Program-made: the position numbers and the translations under genes
NCBI GenBank assembly: GCA_035578175.1
Contig: JAQMRL010000003.1
Span: 109,889,819 to 109,953,818, forward strand
Origin: Catonia carolina
Lineage: Eukaryota; Arthropoda; Insecta; Hemiptera; Achilidae
Direction of reading: 5' to 3'
Length of the DNA: 64,000 nucleotides
Part shown: positions 21,915 through 33,795 of the stretch, piece after piece
Position numbering within the stretch: position 1 is the first letter of the stretch
How the letters are laid out: every line of letters begins with the position of its first letter
The notes under the pieces: model-generated
Databases searched by the model: none
What the model was told of the DNA's origin: nothing
The model's input: only the letters and a program-made list of their open reading frames with translations

Positions 21915-22599
21915 CTAAACGAGACAATCCACAAGAACAACTTTATGTTGGGCAGGACAGAATCGAACAGGTGGAAGCCTATAACTATCTGGGAACCCGA
22001 GTCAACTGCAGTGCAAACCACCTGCCAGAAATAAAGATCAGAATTGAAAAAGCCAGGGCAGCATTCCTAAAATGAGTCCTCTTCTATCGACCCGCGACTT
22101 GAGCCTCAAAACCAGGACCCGCCTCTTGAAGTGCTACGTCTTTCCCATCCTCTTGTATGGGGTAGAGGCGTGGTCACTCACCAAGGAATGTGAGACCCGG
22201 ATACAAGCGTTTGAAATATGGACCTACCGGAGAATACTTCGAATACCGTGGACGGACAGGATCACAAAATGTATAAGTTCTCAGAAGAATGGGGAAAGAA
22301 CTGAAAATCCTGCAAAGCATAAAGATAAGGAAACTGACATACCTTGGACACATTATGAGAGGGCCTAAATACGAGATTCTGCATCTCATAATTCAAGGAA
22401 AAATCGTTGGTAAACGCTCGGTGGGACGCAAAAGAAAATCCTGGTTAAGAAGAAACCTGAGAGAAGCGTTTAACTGCTCGTCGTATGACCTTTTCAGAGC
22501 AGCAGTGGGCAAGGTGCGGGCGACTGACCATGATGATAGCCAACCTCCGTAATGGAGAAGACACCTGAAGAAGAAGAAGAAGAAGAAGAAGAAGAAGAA
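21915..22599 (+). mobile_element. RTE/BovB-like LINE, 5'-truncated, nested in X2
   Basis: A 9-bp duplication, GGAAAAGTA (21906-21914, 22600-22608), brackets it, and it ends with a long (GAA)n tail. The frame reads RIEQVEAYNYLGTRVN, then KCYVFPILLYGVEAWSLTKE, YRRILRIPWTDRI and YLGHIMRGPKYEILHLIIQG. A shift occurs near 22270 and the frame ends at the TAA of 22550-22552. It is a pseudogene, but the fold-defining motifs of the RTE C-terminal third are clear. Confidence 0.85.
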
Positions 22600-22601
22600 G
22601 G
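22566..22601 (+). repeat. (GAA)n tail microsatellite of the nested RTE
   Basis: About twelve GAA units form the 3' tail of the RTE fragment. Other RTE copies here end in shorter GAA tracts (7160-7170, 31466-31471). Confidence 0.85.
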
Positions 22602-22770
22602 AAAAGTAGATAAAAAGGAAGCAGGAAAGTGATCTTTTCGGAAGCAGAAAGGCAAAGAAGATCTGCCAGAATGAAAGAATACTGGAGGAAAATCAAAGAA
22701 AAGAACCAGAAGAGAGTGCCCAGAAATTGACTCAAGTGATCCACTGGGGTCTCAAAAGAGAAAAAAATGA

Positions 22771-23739
22771 TAAAAACGTTCTAATGTTGAACATAGCACA
22801 AATATATGTGAATACATAAATAAGTGAATTAAGTTATTACTTATAATTTTTTTTCTTCGACTTACAATACTAATAATGTAATATAACTTAGCCGACATAT
22901 GGGCCACCTTGTATTAACATTCTCCATTCTCCTAAAACACCCTGTATATTATGAAGTAAAATTACAACGTAATTAAGACAAATGACAATAGTAAATCTAG
23001 TAGAAGCTACACCTGAAAAATATGACGAGACCCTGACTCGAGTAGCCTATGTCGATGTCTAACAATAAATCCAACAGTCTGTATTACAAATTACAATACA
23101 ACCCCAACAATTACTTTTATTATAAATGTATTACGATTATCAATTATAACTTACATGACCACTTATACAATACACAATCAAACAGAACGTATGACTTTTA
23201 CCCTTTAACTTTAAACTATAGAAATTTGATAAATTCACCCTTTGCGGTTTTTCATGCGGTCTAAATGAGGGAATGAAATGTATCAGGGATGGCAAAAGGG
23301 AGGGGGTGTTTTAGAAACTAATGGTACAGAAACAACGCGCATCTCACCCTTTACAACCCTTTATACTATATATACGTGTGCAATATAACCAACCCTTTAA
23401 GTGGGTAACCGAAGCAACTCTCGTTAAAATCTGCGCTGTTAAATCTCTCCATTGTATAATGTATAATTGTTGTGCATTATCACAGAAATCATTCTAGTTC
23501 AGTCAATGATCTGTTAAATTCATAACAGATTCATTTAAATGGATGGATATCAAATAAAAAGTTTTACACCATTTACACGACTTTCTCTGGGTAATGTAAA
23601 TAAATTAATTTTGATGAGAAGTATCTTATATCTAAAAATAATTACTGCCATAAAACGACGTTCGATTGAAAAATAATATATATATTCGAATAATAAATTA
23701 TAAAACTTCCATCTAATCACTTATAATATTTATTAACAA
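22771..23739. other. AT-rich spacer, no gene seen
   Basis: There are only incidental frames (for example 23049-23264, rich in Asn and Tyr). No element ends are recognised. Confidence 0.45.
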
Positions 23740-23740
23740 A

Positions 23741-23965
23741 CTAGCATGCCCCGTCGCGGCTTTGCACGCGAAAAATGGTGTATCACTTTTCAGCAGTTCT
23801 TGCTTTTTTGAAGTTTTTTTGCTTTTAAAGATTTTCTTCCTAGTGATGTTTTTTTGATAGCATTATTGAAAATGGAAGAAAACAAAAAACAACCACAAAA
23901 AAAATTGTCAATACCAAAAAAACTTAAATCTACGTTGAATAAAATAAAAGTCAAAATAAAATATC
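23741..23965 (-). mobile_element. Probable Helitron 3' end
   Basis: On the minus strand the sequence ends GCCGCGACGGGGCATGCTAG followed by host T, the CTRR|T signature of a Helitron 3' terminus, with GC-rich potential pairing just before it. Only the terminus is recognised. The inner boundary is a guess, and no helicase sequence was seen. Confidence 0.5.
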
Positions 23966-23969
23966 AAAG

Positions 23970-24430
23970 CAACTGATCACTCACCAATTAAAAGAAAATT
24001 AAAACAAATTAAAGAAACACGGAACTTTACTTTCATAAAATACTCAACAATACAAAATCGTATCTATAGGCCTATAATAAAATTATCATGTGATGTTGTC
24101 ACCAGCTGATTCTTAGCACCACGTCACTATTTGCTAAATCATATGACTTAACTTATGACAAATCTTTATTTGAATCACACCAGCTGATTTAAAAGCAGCA
24201 GATTATCTAACCTCATGAAAGCCTTAATGTAGGACAAAAACATTATTTTCAACTCTTTAGGACTAACTTTTAAAGGGTTTCAATAGCCTAAAACCTGCAC
24301 CGGTATCATAGTTACAACACAAAAAAAACCCATGAAAATTATTTCAGTAATTAAGAAGATAAAGGGAAACGTACACACACACACACACTCATACATCGAA
24401 TTTTGTATATATATACATATATATATATAT
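23970..24430. other. AT-rich spacer, no gene seen
   Basis: It could include more of the Helitron-like sequence. A (CA) tract at about 24373-24388 and TA repeats before 24430 are the only simple features. Confidence 0.4.
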
Positions 24431-24432
24431 TA

Positions 24433-24637
24433 GTAACAGTGGTTACCGGTGTACTTTGATGGTTGGGGTTCAATTAACCATACTCTCTCAGGAATGGTCA
24501 ACCTGAGTCTGTACAAGACTACACCTCATTTACACGTCATACACATCATCCTCATCTCATTGGGTCATGGGGTTGCTTATTGTTCTCAATTGAACAAATT
24601 GCAACGTACACATATTAGGGATTACAAAAATATATAT
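24433..24637 (+). repeat. tRNA-derived SINE, family C, copy C2 (5'-truncated)
   Basis: It matches C1 and C3 from CAGTGGTTACCGGTGTACTT to the CGTACACATATTAGG end. The whole tRNA-like head is missing. TA repeats on both sides hide any target duplication. Confidence 0.82.
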
Positions 24638-24651
24638 ATATATATATTTTT

Positions 24652-24707
24652 TTTTAATTACTTACATCGGCAAGAGAAAGTCGTGTGAATGTTTCACATC
24701 ATATTTT
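24652..24707 (-). mobile_element. Family A head scrap
   Basis: The plus strand reads CGGCAAGAGAAAGTCGTGTG then AATGTTTCACATCATATTTT, the terminal 50 bp of the family A head on the minus strand. Nothing else of the copy is present. Confidence 0.65.
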
Positions 24708-25121
24708 TAACAAAACAAAATAAAATGTAATATTAAGTAAAGGAATAGAATGGAATGAGTTCCAACAGGGAAGAATAGGAGATAAGATTTTTATTTTATT
24801 TAATAACATGTTTATGAATGATACAAAGTTTAATAAAGAACCCTCAATATACTCTGAATATAAACCGGGACGTTAGATTTTTAAAATAAAATGAGATATC
24901 TAAGAGGGAAAAATTAAAATTTTCTCATTATTAGTGAAGCTGAACTTGAGCTGTATTATCTTTCATTTTTGTCTTTTAAGCCCCGGTTATTATGTTACAG
25001 ATTATTAAAATTTCTGTTCACTTGTTATTTTATTAACGTAATTTGTCTGTGTGTATTTCCTTTGTTTTTGCAGAAAATACTCGACAGTGTAATTGAAAGA
25101 TAGGAAGAAGCTAGTTTATAT
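24708..25121. other. AT-rich spacer, no gene seen
   Basis: No frames or repeat ends recognised. Confidence 0.4.
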
Positions 25122-25838
25122 TAAAAAAAATCTGGTGTGAAACATTCACACAACTTTCTCTTGCCAATGCAAATAATTAACAATAAACCTAATATTAGTA
25201 ATAAAACATTAGATTTCAACAAAAAAAACTAACCTCAATAAACATAAACCTAATTTTAATCATGAGTGAAAGACGCTAAATGAAAAACAACCTCAGTTTG
25301 GCTTAAAATACGGAAAATCACTCTTTCATGTTAAACTAGGATCTTTAGAGAAAAATGCTTTAAATAAAAGTTGTAGATCTTTTAATTTCCTTTAAATTTA
25401 ATTTTTAAACACTTTTGTCGTAAAATGCATACTAAGGCTGAAATCGTAAAAAAAATCGACTTTTTTACAAGTTTTCGTTAGAAAAAAACAGAAAATCACT
25501 AATTTCCGCTAAACTAAGCGTTATACAAAAAAATGTTTGAAATAAAAGTTGTAGGATTTAAAATTTTCTACAACTTTTATTATATACAAATGCATATTAT
25601 ATGCATTATAATTATTATATGCATTATTTTTATTATATGCTAAAATGCATATTAAAGCCGCAATCTTAGAAGAACAATATTTTATGTGAAAACAGGCTCA
25701 CAAAGAATTTCAGCAAATATAGCGCCTACCCTATCTTGTACAGCATAAAAATTTAGTAAATCAGGTGATTTTTAAAAAAATCGTAGGATCCGTTTTTGAG
25801 AAAATCGCAGAAAAAAGAAAAATTACACGAATAAACAT
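25122..25838 (+). mobile_element. Family A repeat, copy A8, tail-truncated
   Basis: It starts with a normal head (AAATCTGGTGTG) and runs to about 25838 (ATTACACGAATAAAC), where it stops abruptly. The microsatellite and tail are missing. A short local duplication of TATTATATGCATTAT units at 25590-25640 expands one internal hairpin. Confidence 0.82.
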
Positions 25839-26135
25839 TAGAATTTACTGGCTTTAATTTGAAAAAAGTATGATTATTATTAAGAATTAATGGAAAAAAA
25901 TTATTTAATATTGAATTTAATAACAAACGCACCTTTTTACGTAACAAATCATACCCTTCACAAAGACCTGAAAAAACCAACGGTTCGAGACATTGTAAAC
26001 GCAACATACAACTCATTACACACGAAAGACAATCGACCACATAAATCCAAATGTCCAATCTCTTTCATCTAACGATCTCCGTGTTAACAGACGACTGAAA
26101 CGAACGTGGAATAGGGATCTTCTCCGACCACCATA
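25839..26135 (+). pseudogene. Jockey-like LINE, C-terminal reverse transcriptase fragment
   Basis: The frame from about 25905 reads ITNAPFYVTNHTLHKDLKKP then TVRDIV, and after a frameshift near 26068 NRRLKRTWNRDLLRPP and a stop. The NAPWYVxNxxLHxDLxIPTV motif is characteristic of the C-terminus of jockey-clade LINEs. Its upstream join with the truncated A8 suggests it helped to truncate that copy. Confidence 0.75.
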
Positions 26136-26257
26136 AAAAAAATCAATTATCAATTGTCATAAAAAAAATCTTGTCATGCTTGTGTCATTTCATAAAAACA
26201 AAAAAATCATTATCATTGAAAAATATTGCAAAATTTCACGCCGAAATCGGTCACTGG

Positions 26258-26382
26258 ATATGGTTAACAGAAATCAAGAAATATATGGAAGAATTAGGCA
26301 TCACCTTCGTAGATCTAGAAAATAAAACCGAACAGCTGAAACTATTAAAAGATAAAAATATTAGATTCCAAGGAAAGGTTTT
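26258..26382 (+). pseudogene. LINE type X2 scrap
   Basis: It encodes LTEIKKYMEELGITFVDLEN followed by KTEQLKLLKDKN, matching residues of the 21578-22770 LINE. Both ends are truncated, and it abuts the foldback element G3. Confidence 0.75.
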
Positions 26383-26922
26383 CTTTCCACATTTCGGGGC
26401 GTTCTTTCCTTACTCTTTGATGTAGTTTAGAAAGTACCTTAAGGTAGAAATACTGATAAATTATTTGACCTTCAGGAACCCAGTGAAAGTACACAATCCC
26501 ATGGATATCAAAAAAACAATCGCCATTGCTTTAAATTTTGACTTGCTCATGCAAGTTTTTTTGGCTCTCGGTGAAGTTCAGCTCTTCCAGTTCATGGATT
26601 AACGCTTCGTTTCCAGATCATAAGTAAAAAACCACGTTTCATCACATGTTATTATCGTTTCCAAAAAATTGGGTTATTGTCAATCGCGTACAAAGTGTCA
26701 GTACAAACATTTTTGCGAGCTTCATTTCAAACATTTCGAGCGGTAAGTGTCCTGAAGGAGCTGACAGAAGAGGACTTCCAGCACTGTTTCGAACAATGGG
26801 AAATTCGCATGGAGCGTTGTAGGGATAGAAAAGGAGTGTATATTGAAGGTGACAAAAAGTGATTATGTATAAAAAAATTAAAACATTTTACATCAGTCTC
26901 GTTATTTAATAACCAAACCTCG
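26383..26922 (-). mobile_element. Foldback mariner derivative G3, partial
   Basis: The right end is intact (CG at 26921-26922, TA 26923-26924) and matches G1 and G2. From 26383 to about 26740 the mariner 3' coding part lies on the minus strand. From about 26745 the same 3' end reappears on the plus strand. The inversion junction (TTTCGAGCGG next to GTGTCCTGAAGG) corresponds to the one in G1, so the foldback form itself multiplied. The left end is lost at the LINE scrap. Confidence 0.8.
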
Positions 26923-26924
26923 TA

Positions 26925-27327
26925 TATTTTTCAGTTCATTGTAAACTGAGTAAAACTAAAATAAAATTCAATACAAGTGTATAATTTCAGGAAAAGAAAA
27001 GCCGATTCCAATAATACCTAATAATTAATTGACAACACACATATGCGACAGACTGGATAATTAAAATAAAACAGATTAATTAGTAATTAATTACTTAATT
27101 GGATAATTAATTAATGGAGCAAGTAAAAATGTTTAACAGTTCCAAATTAAATAATTCAATTTATTTAATTAACTTTTGTAAATTCATTCACTCGCCAATT
27201 CATGCACTTGTTCATTCAATCATTTTAATACGATTGTTTTTAAACAACTCCTAATTGGATGTTACGTTCATTATTTTGTAGTACTTTTATTATTTTGGTA
27301 TAGAAAGCCCAGATACATTGTCATCAT
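26925..27327. other. AT-rich spacer, no gene seen
   Basis: Very AT-rich with TTAATTA-type runs. No frames or element ends. Confidence 0.45.
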
Positions 27328-28184
27328 ATCTGTGTATTAGTCTTTTTTACTCTCTCTTGCCTATATGAATATATAGGAAGGAAAGTATTGTTTTCATGCC
27401 GATTTTTCGAAATCGAGTTTTCACCGGATCTACACGTTTTCAGACCCCCTGAACCCAAAAAACATGTTTTTAGTGATTGACGAGTGTGTGTGTCTGTGTG
27501 TGTACGAACTTAAAACTTAAGTTACATACTACTACCGGACCCGACACGATCATTTTCATCAAAATCGGTCAACCGGAAGTAGTAGTTTATTCGTATAATT
27601 TTTCACTTTTTTGCAATTTTCTCAAAAACCGGTCCTACGATTTTTTTTAAAAATCGCCTGGTTTACTCAATTTTTATTCTCTACAAGATAAAGTAGGCGC
27701 CATGTTTGCTGAAATTCTCGGTGAGGCTGTTTTCACGTAAAAACATTGTTTTTTCAAGATCGCGGCTTTATTATGCATTTTACCGCAAAAATTTATATAA
27801 TAAAAGTTGTAGAGAATTTAAAATTCTTTTATTTCAAACATTTTTTGTATAACGCTTACTTTAGCGGTTATTAGCAATTTTCTGTTTTTTTTCCTAATGA
27901 AAACGTGTGAAAAATCTACTTTTTTAAGATTTCAGCCTTAGAATGCATTTTCGACAAAACTGTATATAATAAAATTTATAGGAAATTGTACAACTGTTAT
28001 TAATTGCATTTTTTGTACAGTACCTAGTTTAGCGTGAAAGAGCGATTTTCTGTATTTTTAAGCCAAACTGAGGTTGATTTTCATTTTGCGTCTTTCATTT
28101 ATGATTAAATATAATCATAATTAGGTTATGTTTTTTTTGAGGTTAGTTTTTTGTTTATTAATAATGTTGGGTTATATTGTTTAA

Positions 28185-31100
28185 CCCGTGCGGGGTTGCT
28201 AGTCCTCCATCGGGCGCCTCCCCAGGTGGCGGATAGGGGAATGCCTCCCAGATATGGGTGGTACCGGTGAAATCAAATAGCCGGGGTGGACCAAAACTAG
28301 CAGCACTGGCGGCCAACGGCTTTGGGCGGATGAGCTAACAGAGAGGGCACCCCTTTGCCCTGGAGTTTGGGAACAGGCTTCAAAGGCAGATGAACTACAG
28401 AAGGTAGTCAATGGCATAAGGATGAGGAAGAAATTTGGACTCAGCACCTCATTAAAGATCCTGAATATGAATATGTCCTAGTTTAATCAGCAAATATGGT
28501 AGCACTCACAGCTAAATTTAATTCCGGAGTTTCAAGTCCCCCATTCCGATCTCCGGGGGGGACAGTTTTGAGAGATGCCATCAGTACTGGGAAACATCAT
28601 GTCAGAGAGAAAATTAAGATTGGAACGTGGAATGTCAAAACTATGGCACAACAAGGAAACATCCATAATGCTATTAAAGAAATGAATAGAATGAAAGTTG
28701 ATATAATGGGCATCAGTGAAATGAGGTGGCCGGGTGCAGGATCAATCAAGGTTGACGATTACATGGTATACTATTCAGGCACTCAAGACAATACATATCA
28801 GAATGGGGTAGCACTGATAGTGAACAAAACAATGGCAAAGTGTGTAATCAACTTTTACTTTTCTCAGAGCGAATTATGCTGATTCAAATCAAAGGTCGAC
28901 CCGTGAACCTGAACCTTATACAGACGTATGCACCCACTGCAGACAAAGAGGACACTGAAGCAGAAGAGTTCTATGAGGATATTGCCCAATTATACAGAAA
29001 ACTACCCAAACAGGATACAAATATTATAATGGGAGATTTCAAAGATTTGCAAAGTTGGGAGTTGGACAAAAGACAGAACTCATTGGGGTGTACGGTCTAG
29101 GAGAAAGGAACGACAGAGGAGACATGCTTGAAAGTTTTGTTGAACAGCATGGCCTGGTGGTACTCAACACTCAGTTCAAACATCATGCACGCCGTTTGTA
29201 CACCTGGAAATCCCCACAAGACAAGCCTGGCAGAATAGTAAGAAACCAGATTGACTTCATTATGATCAACAAACGTTTCAGAAATAGCTGTACAAATATG
29301 AGAACATTTCCAGGAGCAGACATGAAGTCAGATCATGTCCCAGTAATTGGGCAGTTCAGAGTGGTCCTAAAACAGGTAAAAAGAAAAGAAACAATCAGAA
29401 TTAACCTTAGACTACTGAAAGATCAACAAATCAAGAATCATGTTAAAACAAAACTGAACACAGCCATGGAACAGATAAACAACAGCTCTCCCGTTGAGGA
29501 TCAAATAACAGAAATAAAGGAGATAATAGAAGGTGTAAAGAGGACTTACTTGAGGGAAGAGAAAATGGAGAGAAAGACATGGATGACGCAGGAAATATTG
29601 GATCTGATGGAGCTAAGAAGAATAAATAAGGGAAATTCTTTGGAATACAATAGAATAAACAGGGTCATCAGAGGAGAAATCAGAAAGGCAAAGGAAAATG
29701 AACACAAGGAAAAGTGTCAGGAAATAGAAGCATATCAAAGCAAATATGATGATTTTAATGTACACCGGAAGGTTAGAGAAGTAACAGGGCAAGGAAGAAG
29801 AAAAATTCAAGGAAAACTTCTAAATCAGAAAGGTGAAATCATGGTGGATATTGCAGAGAAGAAAATACTTGGATAACGTACCTTGAAAAGCTGTTTGAAG
29901 ATGATATGAGGCATTCAATGGGACAGATGAATGGAGGAAGTGGGCCAACCATCTTACTATCGGAGGTACAAGCAGCAATTAATGGAATGAAAGAAGGCTA
30001 AGCAGCGGGACCAGACAACATTCATGTAGAGTTTGTCAAACTTTTGAATGAAAAAGGACTACAGAAGATCACAAACCTCTTCAACAAGATCTACTCTTCG
30101 GGCAATATACCACATAACTGGTTAGTCTCGGAATTCATTGCTCTTCCTAAAAAGCCTGGAGCCAAACAATGCGAAGATCACCGCACCATTAGTCTCATGA
30201 GCCATCTTTTAAAAGTTTTCCTCAAAATAATTCATAGGAGAATTTACAAGAGATGTGAAGAGCAAATATCTCGGAATCAGTTTGGTTTTGTCAATGCTGT
30301 TGGAACTAGAGAAGCGTTATTTGCTGTGCAAGTCTTGGTCCAGAGATGCAGAGATGTAAACTGTGATGTTTATTGCTGCCTAATTGATTACCAGAAGGCT
30401 TTCGACCGTGTACAACATGAAAAAATGGTTGAAATAATGAGACAAACTGGTATTGATGAAAAGGACATGAGAATAATCACAAACTTGTACTGGGGCCAAA
30501 CAGCAAAAATGAGGGTAGATGGCGAAACAACAGATGAGATAAGAATAAGAAGCGGAGTCCGACAGGGATGTGTCTTGTCGCCGTTGCTGTTCAACTGCTA
30601 TTTGGAACAGATTTTTAGAGAGGCATTGGATGGTGAAGAGGAGCATGGAATACCAATTCAAGGTGAGAGAATCAACAATATAAGGTATGCGGATGACACC
30701 ATAGTACTTGCCGATAGTGAAGAAGGTCTACAGCATCTAGTGAGCAAAATAGCCACAGTAAGTTGCAAATATGGCCTTGATATCAACAGTAAGAAAACGA
30801 AGTTCATGTTGATCTCCAAGCACAGAAACGACAATGCCAAAATTTTCGTCAATAACCAGCAATTAGAACGTGTGAAACACACAATGTACCTGGGAACAAT
30901 GATAAATGAAAATTGGGATATGGCACTGGAGATTAAATATCGCATAGCAAGGGCAACAGCTGCTTTCAATAAAATGAACAGAGTTTTCAGGAGCCATGAT
31001 CTTACCATTGAAACGAAAATCAGACTTTTGAGGTGCTACATCTTCTCTATTTTGCTGTATGGAGCAGAGTCATGGACATTGAACAAGAGTATGATTAAAC

Positions 31101-31471
31101 GTATAGAAGCCTTTGAATTGTGGTTGTACCGGAGAATGCTTAAAATATCATGGACAGAGCATGTAACAAATGAAGAAGCTCTGGGACGGATGAAGAAATC
31201 CAGAGAAATATTGAACACCATCAAGATCCGTAAACTTCAGTATTTGGGACACGTCATGCGGAATGAGTCCAGATACTCTTTGATACAGCTCATTGTGCAA
31301 GGGAGGATAGATGGAAGGAGAGAACCAGGAAGAAGAAGAATATCCTGGCTACACAACCTCAGGGAATGGACCGGAAAGACATCTGCTGAACTTTTCCGTA
31401 TTGCTGTCAGCAAAGTGAGAATTGCCATGCTGGTCGCCAACATCCGAAACGGATAGCGCACTAAAAGAAGA
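28185..31471 (+). mobile_element. RTE/BovB-like LINE, near full length, defective
   Basis: This is about 3.29 kb, from CCCGTGCGGGGTTGCTAGTC to a short GAA tail, bracketed by ATATTGTTTAA (28174-28184, 31472-31482) inside A9. It has an apurinic-type endonuclease followed by a reverse transcriptase, the RTE layout. The 5' leader of about 310 bp is GC-richer. It is the most complete LINE in the window and the likely family source for the truncated copies at 6487 and 21915. It is younger than A9. Confidence 0.93.
28496..31456 (+). pseudogene. RTE polyprotein: endonuclease plus reverse transcriptase, frameshifted
   Basis: ATG 28496 opens the frame. The endonuclease shows IGTWNVKTMAQQGN (from about 28619), ISEMRWPG, NGVALIVNK, QTYAPT (28921), IMGDF (29028), RLYTWKSP (29193) and KSDHVPV (29327). 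The reverse transcriptase shows LVSEFIALPKKPG (30121), QFGFV, YCCLIDYQKAFDRV (30374), SGVRQGCVLSPLLFN (30552), IRYADDTIVLAD (30679) and a C-terminal HVMRNE region ending VANIRNG at 31453. Frame changes near 28860, 29060 and 29876 plus a TAA at 29999-30001 (in the normally conserved KAAGPDN segment) inactivate it. The last 470 codons are open and carry the YADD catalytic motif. Confidence 0.93.
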
Positions 31472-31639
31472 ATATTGTTTAAATTATTTGCATTGGCAAG
31501 AGAAAGTTGTGTGAGTGTTTCACACCAGATTTTTATCTGTGTATTAGTGTATATCTAGGCTACAGAGTACTTTTTAGTTGGATCACAAAAAGTTACAAAA
31601 AACACAGTTAATTTGATAAGAAACAAATTATTAATTTGA

Positions 31640-31868
31640 TTCTTTATACACTTTTGTCGTAAAATGCACACTAAAGCTGCCATCTTAAAAAATGCCATTT
31701 TTAACGATTTTGATGACCGAAATACAGAAAATCTGTAATTGACGCTAAACTAAGCGTTGAAGAAAAATGTTTGAAATAAATGTTCGTTCTTTTAATTTTC
31801 TACAACTTTAAGTATATACTTTTGCCCAAAATGCATATTTAGGCTGTAATCTTTAAAAAAAATTACGA
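31640..31868 (+). mobile_element. Old family A-like fragment
   Basis: It shares TTGTCGTAAAATGC, GCTAAACTAAGCGTT, AATGTTTGAAATAAA and TTTCTACAACTTT with family A but is highly diverged elsewhere, like the 38571-38987 and 40124-40562 pieces. It is probably an older subfamily. Confidence 0.6.
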
Positions 31869-31887
31869 GAGCTCAGCCTTATATGTA

Positions 31888-32281
31888 TGTTGTTTAGGTT
31901 AACAGCAGAAAGGCTGGTTTGAACCTCTAGAGGTTTTACTAAGTAAAAACGAGGAGTAAGGTGGTTCACCATTGCCTTCCTCACTGAGTTGAAAGAGTAT
32001 GCTTATCAGCATGCCAGGCCCTCCGAAAAGCACTCACTTTCCACCCTGCAAATGACACCTTCACTTCATTCACCACAGGGTCTGGCTGCATAGTGAAATT
32101 CATTACTCTCAGGGGAGATAACTCTGACTAGTGTCTTTTACACCTCTACTTCTTCTGTTCTTAAATAGTTCAGTCATATAAGTGGCTGACTATGTGATAA
32201 GAAACAGAACTATTTTTTTTAGCCCTGGACCAAACAGATAGAGTGCAATTAAAATAATACTCCACCTGCCCGTTTTGGGCA
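31888..32281 (-). mobile_element. Retroposon K, copy K3
   Basis: This is a full-length minus-strand copy: tail TGTTGTTTAGG at 31888 and head GGGC...CACTC complement near 32281. At the head the 4-bp GCCC/GGGC stem is clear. Only a weak 7-bp flank match (TATGTAT) is seen. Confidence 0.82.
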
Positions 32282-32950
32282 TCTTTTATGTATATAAATA
32301 TAGATATAATAGATGAAACCCCTTAATTAGAGGACCCCTCAACCCCCGTAAGGGGTCTCAGTCCTCATATCTTTCTCCATACTAACAAATAAACCAAAAT
32401 TTTTTTTGAGGAACATTTTCTCAGCCTGTGATTGGCTGAATTTTTCCAGACCTTGATTGGACTATTGGACCTTGATACACTTTTTAACATTAGTGTTTCT
32501 CAAAGTAACGTTTAGTTCATCAGATTTTTTTTCTTTAGTAATATCAATCATTTCCAAAAATTAACAAATATTTGTCACTATAAAACCTGTTTGAGCTATT
32601 TTTTTAGTTAGATTGCATTGTGAAAATATGTATTTTTACGCAAAAAATGTATCCTGAAAATTTCAAGTCATTTTCTGAAACCGTTTCTGAGAAAATGTTC
32701 CTTTTGTATGAAAAAAACCTGAATTTTTGGAAAACAAAGGAAACGAACAAACAATAACCTCACTCGTAAGAAAAAATCAGCTGTAAAATAAATAAGAAAG
32801 CAAGACAAACAACAAGGCTGCTAACAATATTTATGCCAAGTTACCAATCTTTTAAAAAATAAAACAAATTTCTAAACAAAAAGGATCAAATGTTATCCAA
32901 CTAAAACGTATAAAAAAACGTAATGGTGTTAATTTAAAATATCAATAAAA
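32282..32950. other. AT-rich spacer, no gene seen
   Basis: The stretch TTAATTAGAGGACCCCTCAA at about 32321 resembles TTAATAGAGGACTACGCCCT at 33915, on the far side of A10. It may be an old repeat pair. No coding content. Confidence 0.45.
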
Positions 32951-33023
32951 AATATAAAACCTCATCAAAAGGTCGCTTTTTGTATATTAACTTACTCAAG
33001 AATCCAGTAAAATAAATAAAATA
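32951..33023 (+). repeat. 70-bp direct repeat, left copy
   Basis: It contains CCTCATCAAAAGGTCGCTTT and CCAGTAAAATAAA and is repeated at 33796-33868 with only a few differences. It directly abuts the truncated A10 on both sides. Confidence 0.85.
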
Positions 33024-33588
33024 AACTAGGCTCTGTAGAGAAAAATGCTATAAACAAAAGTTGTATATAGATCTTTTAATTTCCTATAGATTTTATTATA
33101 TAAAATTTTTGTCGTAAAATGCCGAAATCTTAAAAAAAATCGATTTTTCACACGTTTTCGTGAGAAAAAATAAAAAATCGCTAATTACTGCTAAACTAAA
33201 CGGTATACAAAAAAATTGTTGATATAAAAGTTGTAGAATTTTAAATTCTCTACATTTTTTGTTTATAAATTTTTGCGCTAAAATGTATATTAAAGCCGTT
33301 ATTTTAAAAAAACAATTTTTTTACGTGAAAACAGCTTCACCAAGAATTTCAGCAAACGTGGCGCCTACCCTATCTTGTGAGTATAAAAAATTTAGTAAAC
33401 CAGTAATTTTTAAAAAAATTGTAGGACCAGTTTTTGAGAAAATCGCAAAAAAGTGAAAAATTACACGTATAAACTATTACTTCCGGTTGACCGATTTTGA
33501 TGGAAATGTTCGTGTCGGGTCCGGTAGCGGTATGTAACTTACGTTTCAAGTTTCAAGTTCGCACAATGTTCCGTTCTTGAGATATTTT

Positions 33589-33660
<72 letters not shown>

Positions 33661-33795
33661 CAATCGCTAAAAACATGTTTTTTGGGTTCAGGGGATCTGA
33701 AATCTTGTAGATCCGGTGAAAACTCGATTTCCAAAAATCGACATGAAAACAATACTTTCCTTCCTATATATTCATATAGGCAAGAGAAAGTAAAA
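33024..33795 (+). mobile_element. Family A repeat, copy A10, head-truncated, with long CA tract
   Basis: It starts at AAACTAGGCTCTGTAGAG, lacking about 170 bp of head, and ends with the normal tail. It has the longest CA tract of the window (33591-33657, uninterrupted). A nearly identical stretch of about 70 bp lies directly on both sides (32951-33023 and 33796-33868), an unusually long target-like duplication. Confidence 0.87.

Larger units (their letters stand above)
21578..22770 (+). mobile_element. LINE type X2 3' fragment, split by an RTE fragment
   Basis: The left half (21578-21914) encodes NILRTCIGKRHQVDGEWRLL, FFGHIITTPKDRITNQIVRK and ENKTEQLKLLKDK-like residues. The right half (22609-22770) resumes with SEAERQRRSARMKEYWRKIK and a stop, then an A-rich end. 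The two halves join once the inserted RTE piece is removed. It is related to the 17944-18537 and 26258-26382 fragments. Confidence 0.8.
27342..31534 (-). mobile_element. Family A repeat, copy A9, split by an RTE element
   Basis: The minus-strand copy has its tail at 27342 and head at 31534, with the RTE inserted at 28185-31471 close to the head. ATCTGTGTATTAGT flanks the whole copy at 27328-27341 and 31535-31548. This 14-bp target duplication gives the best evidence for where family A begins and ends and for a retroposition mechanism. The GT run is short (27484-27503). Confidence 0.93.
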
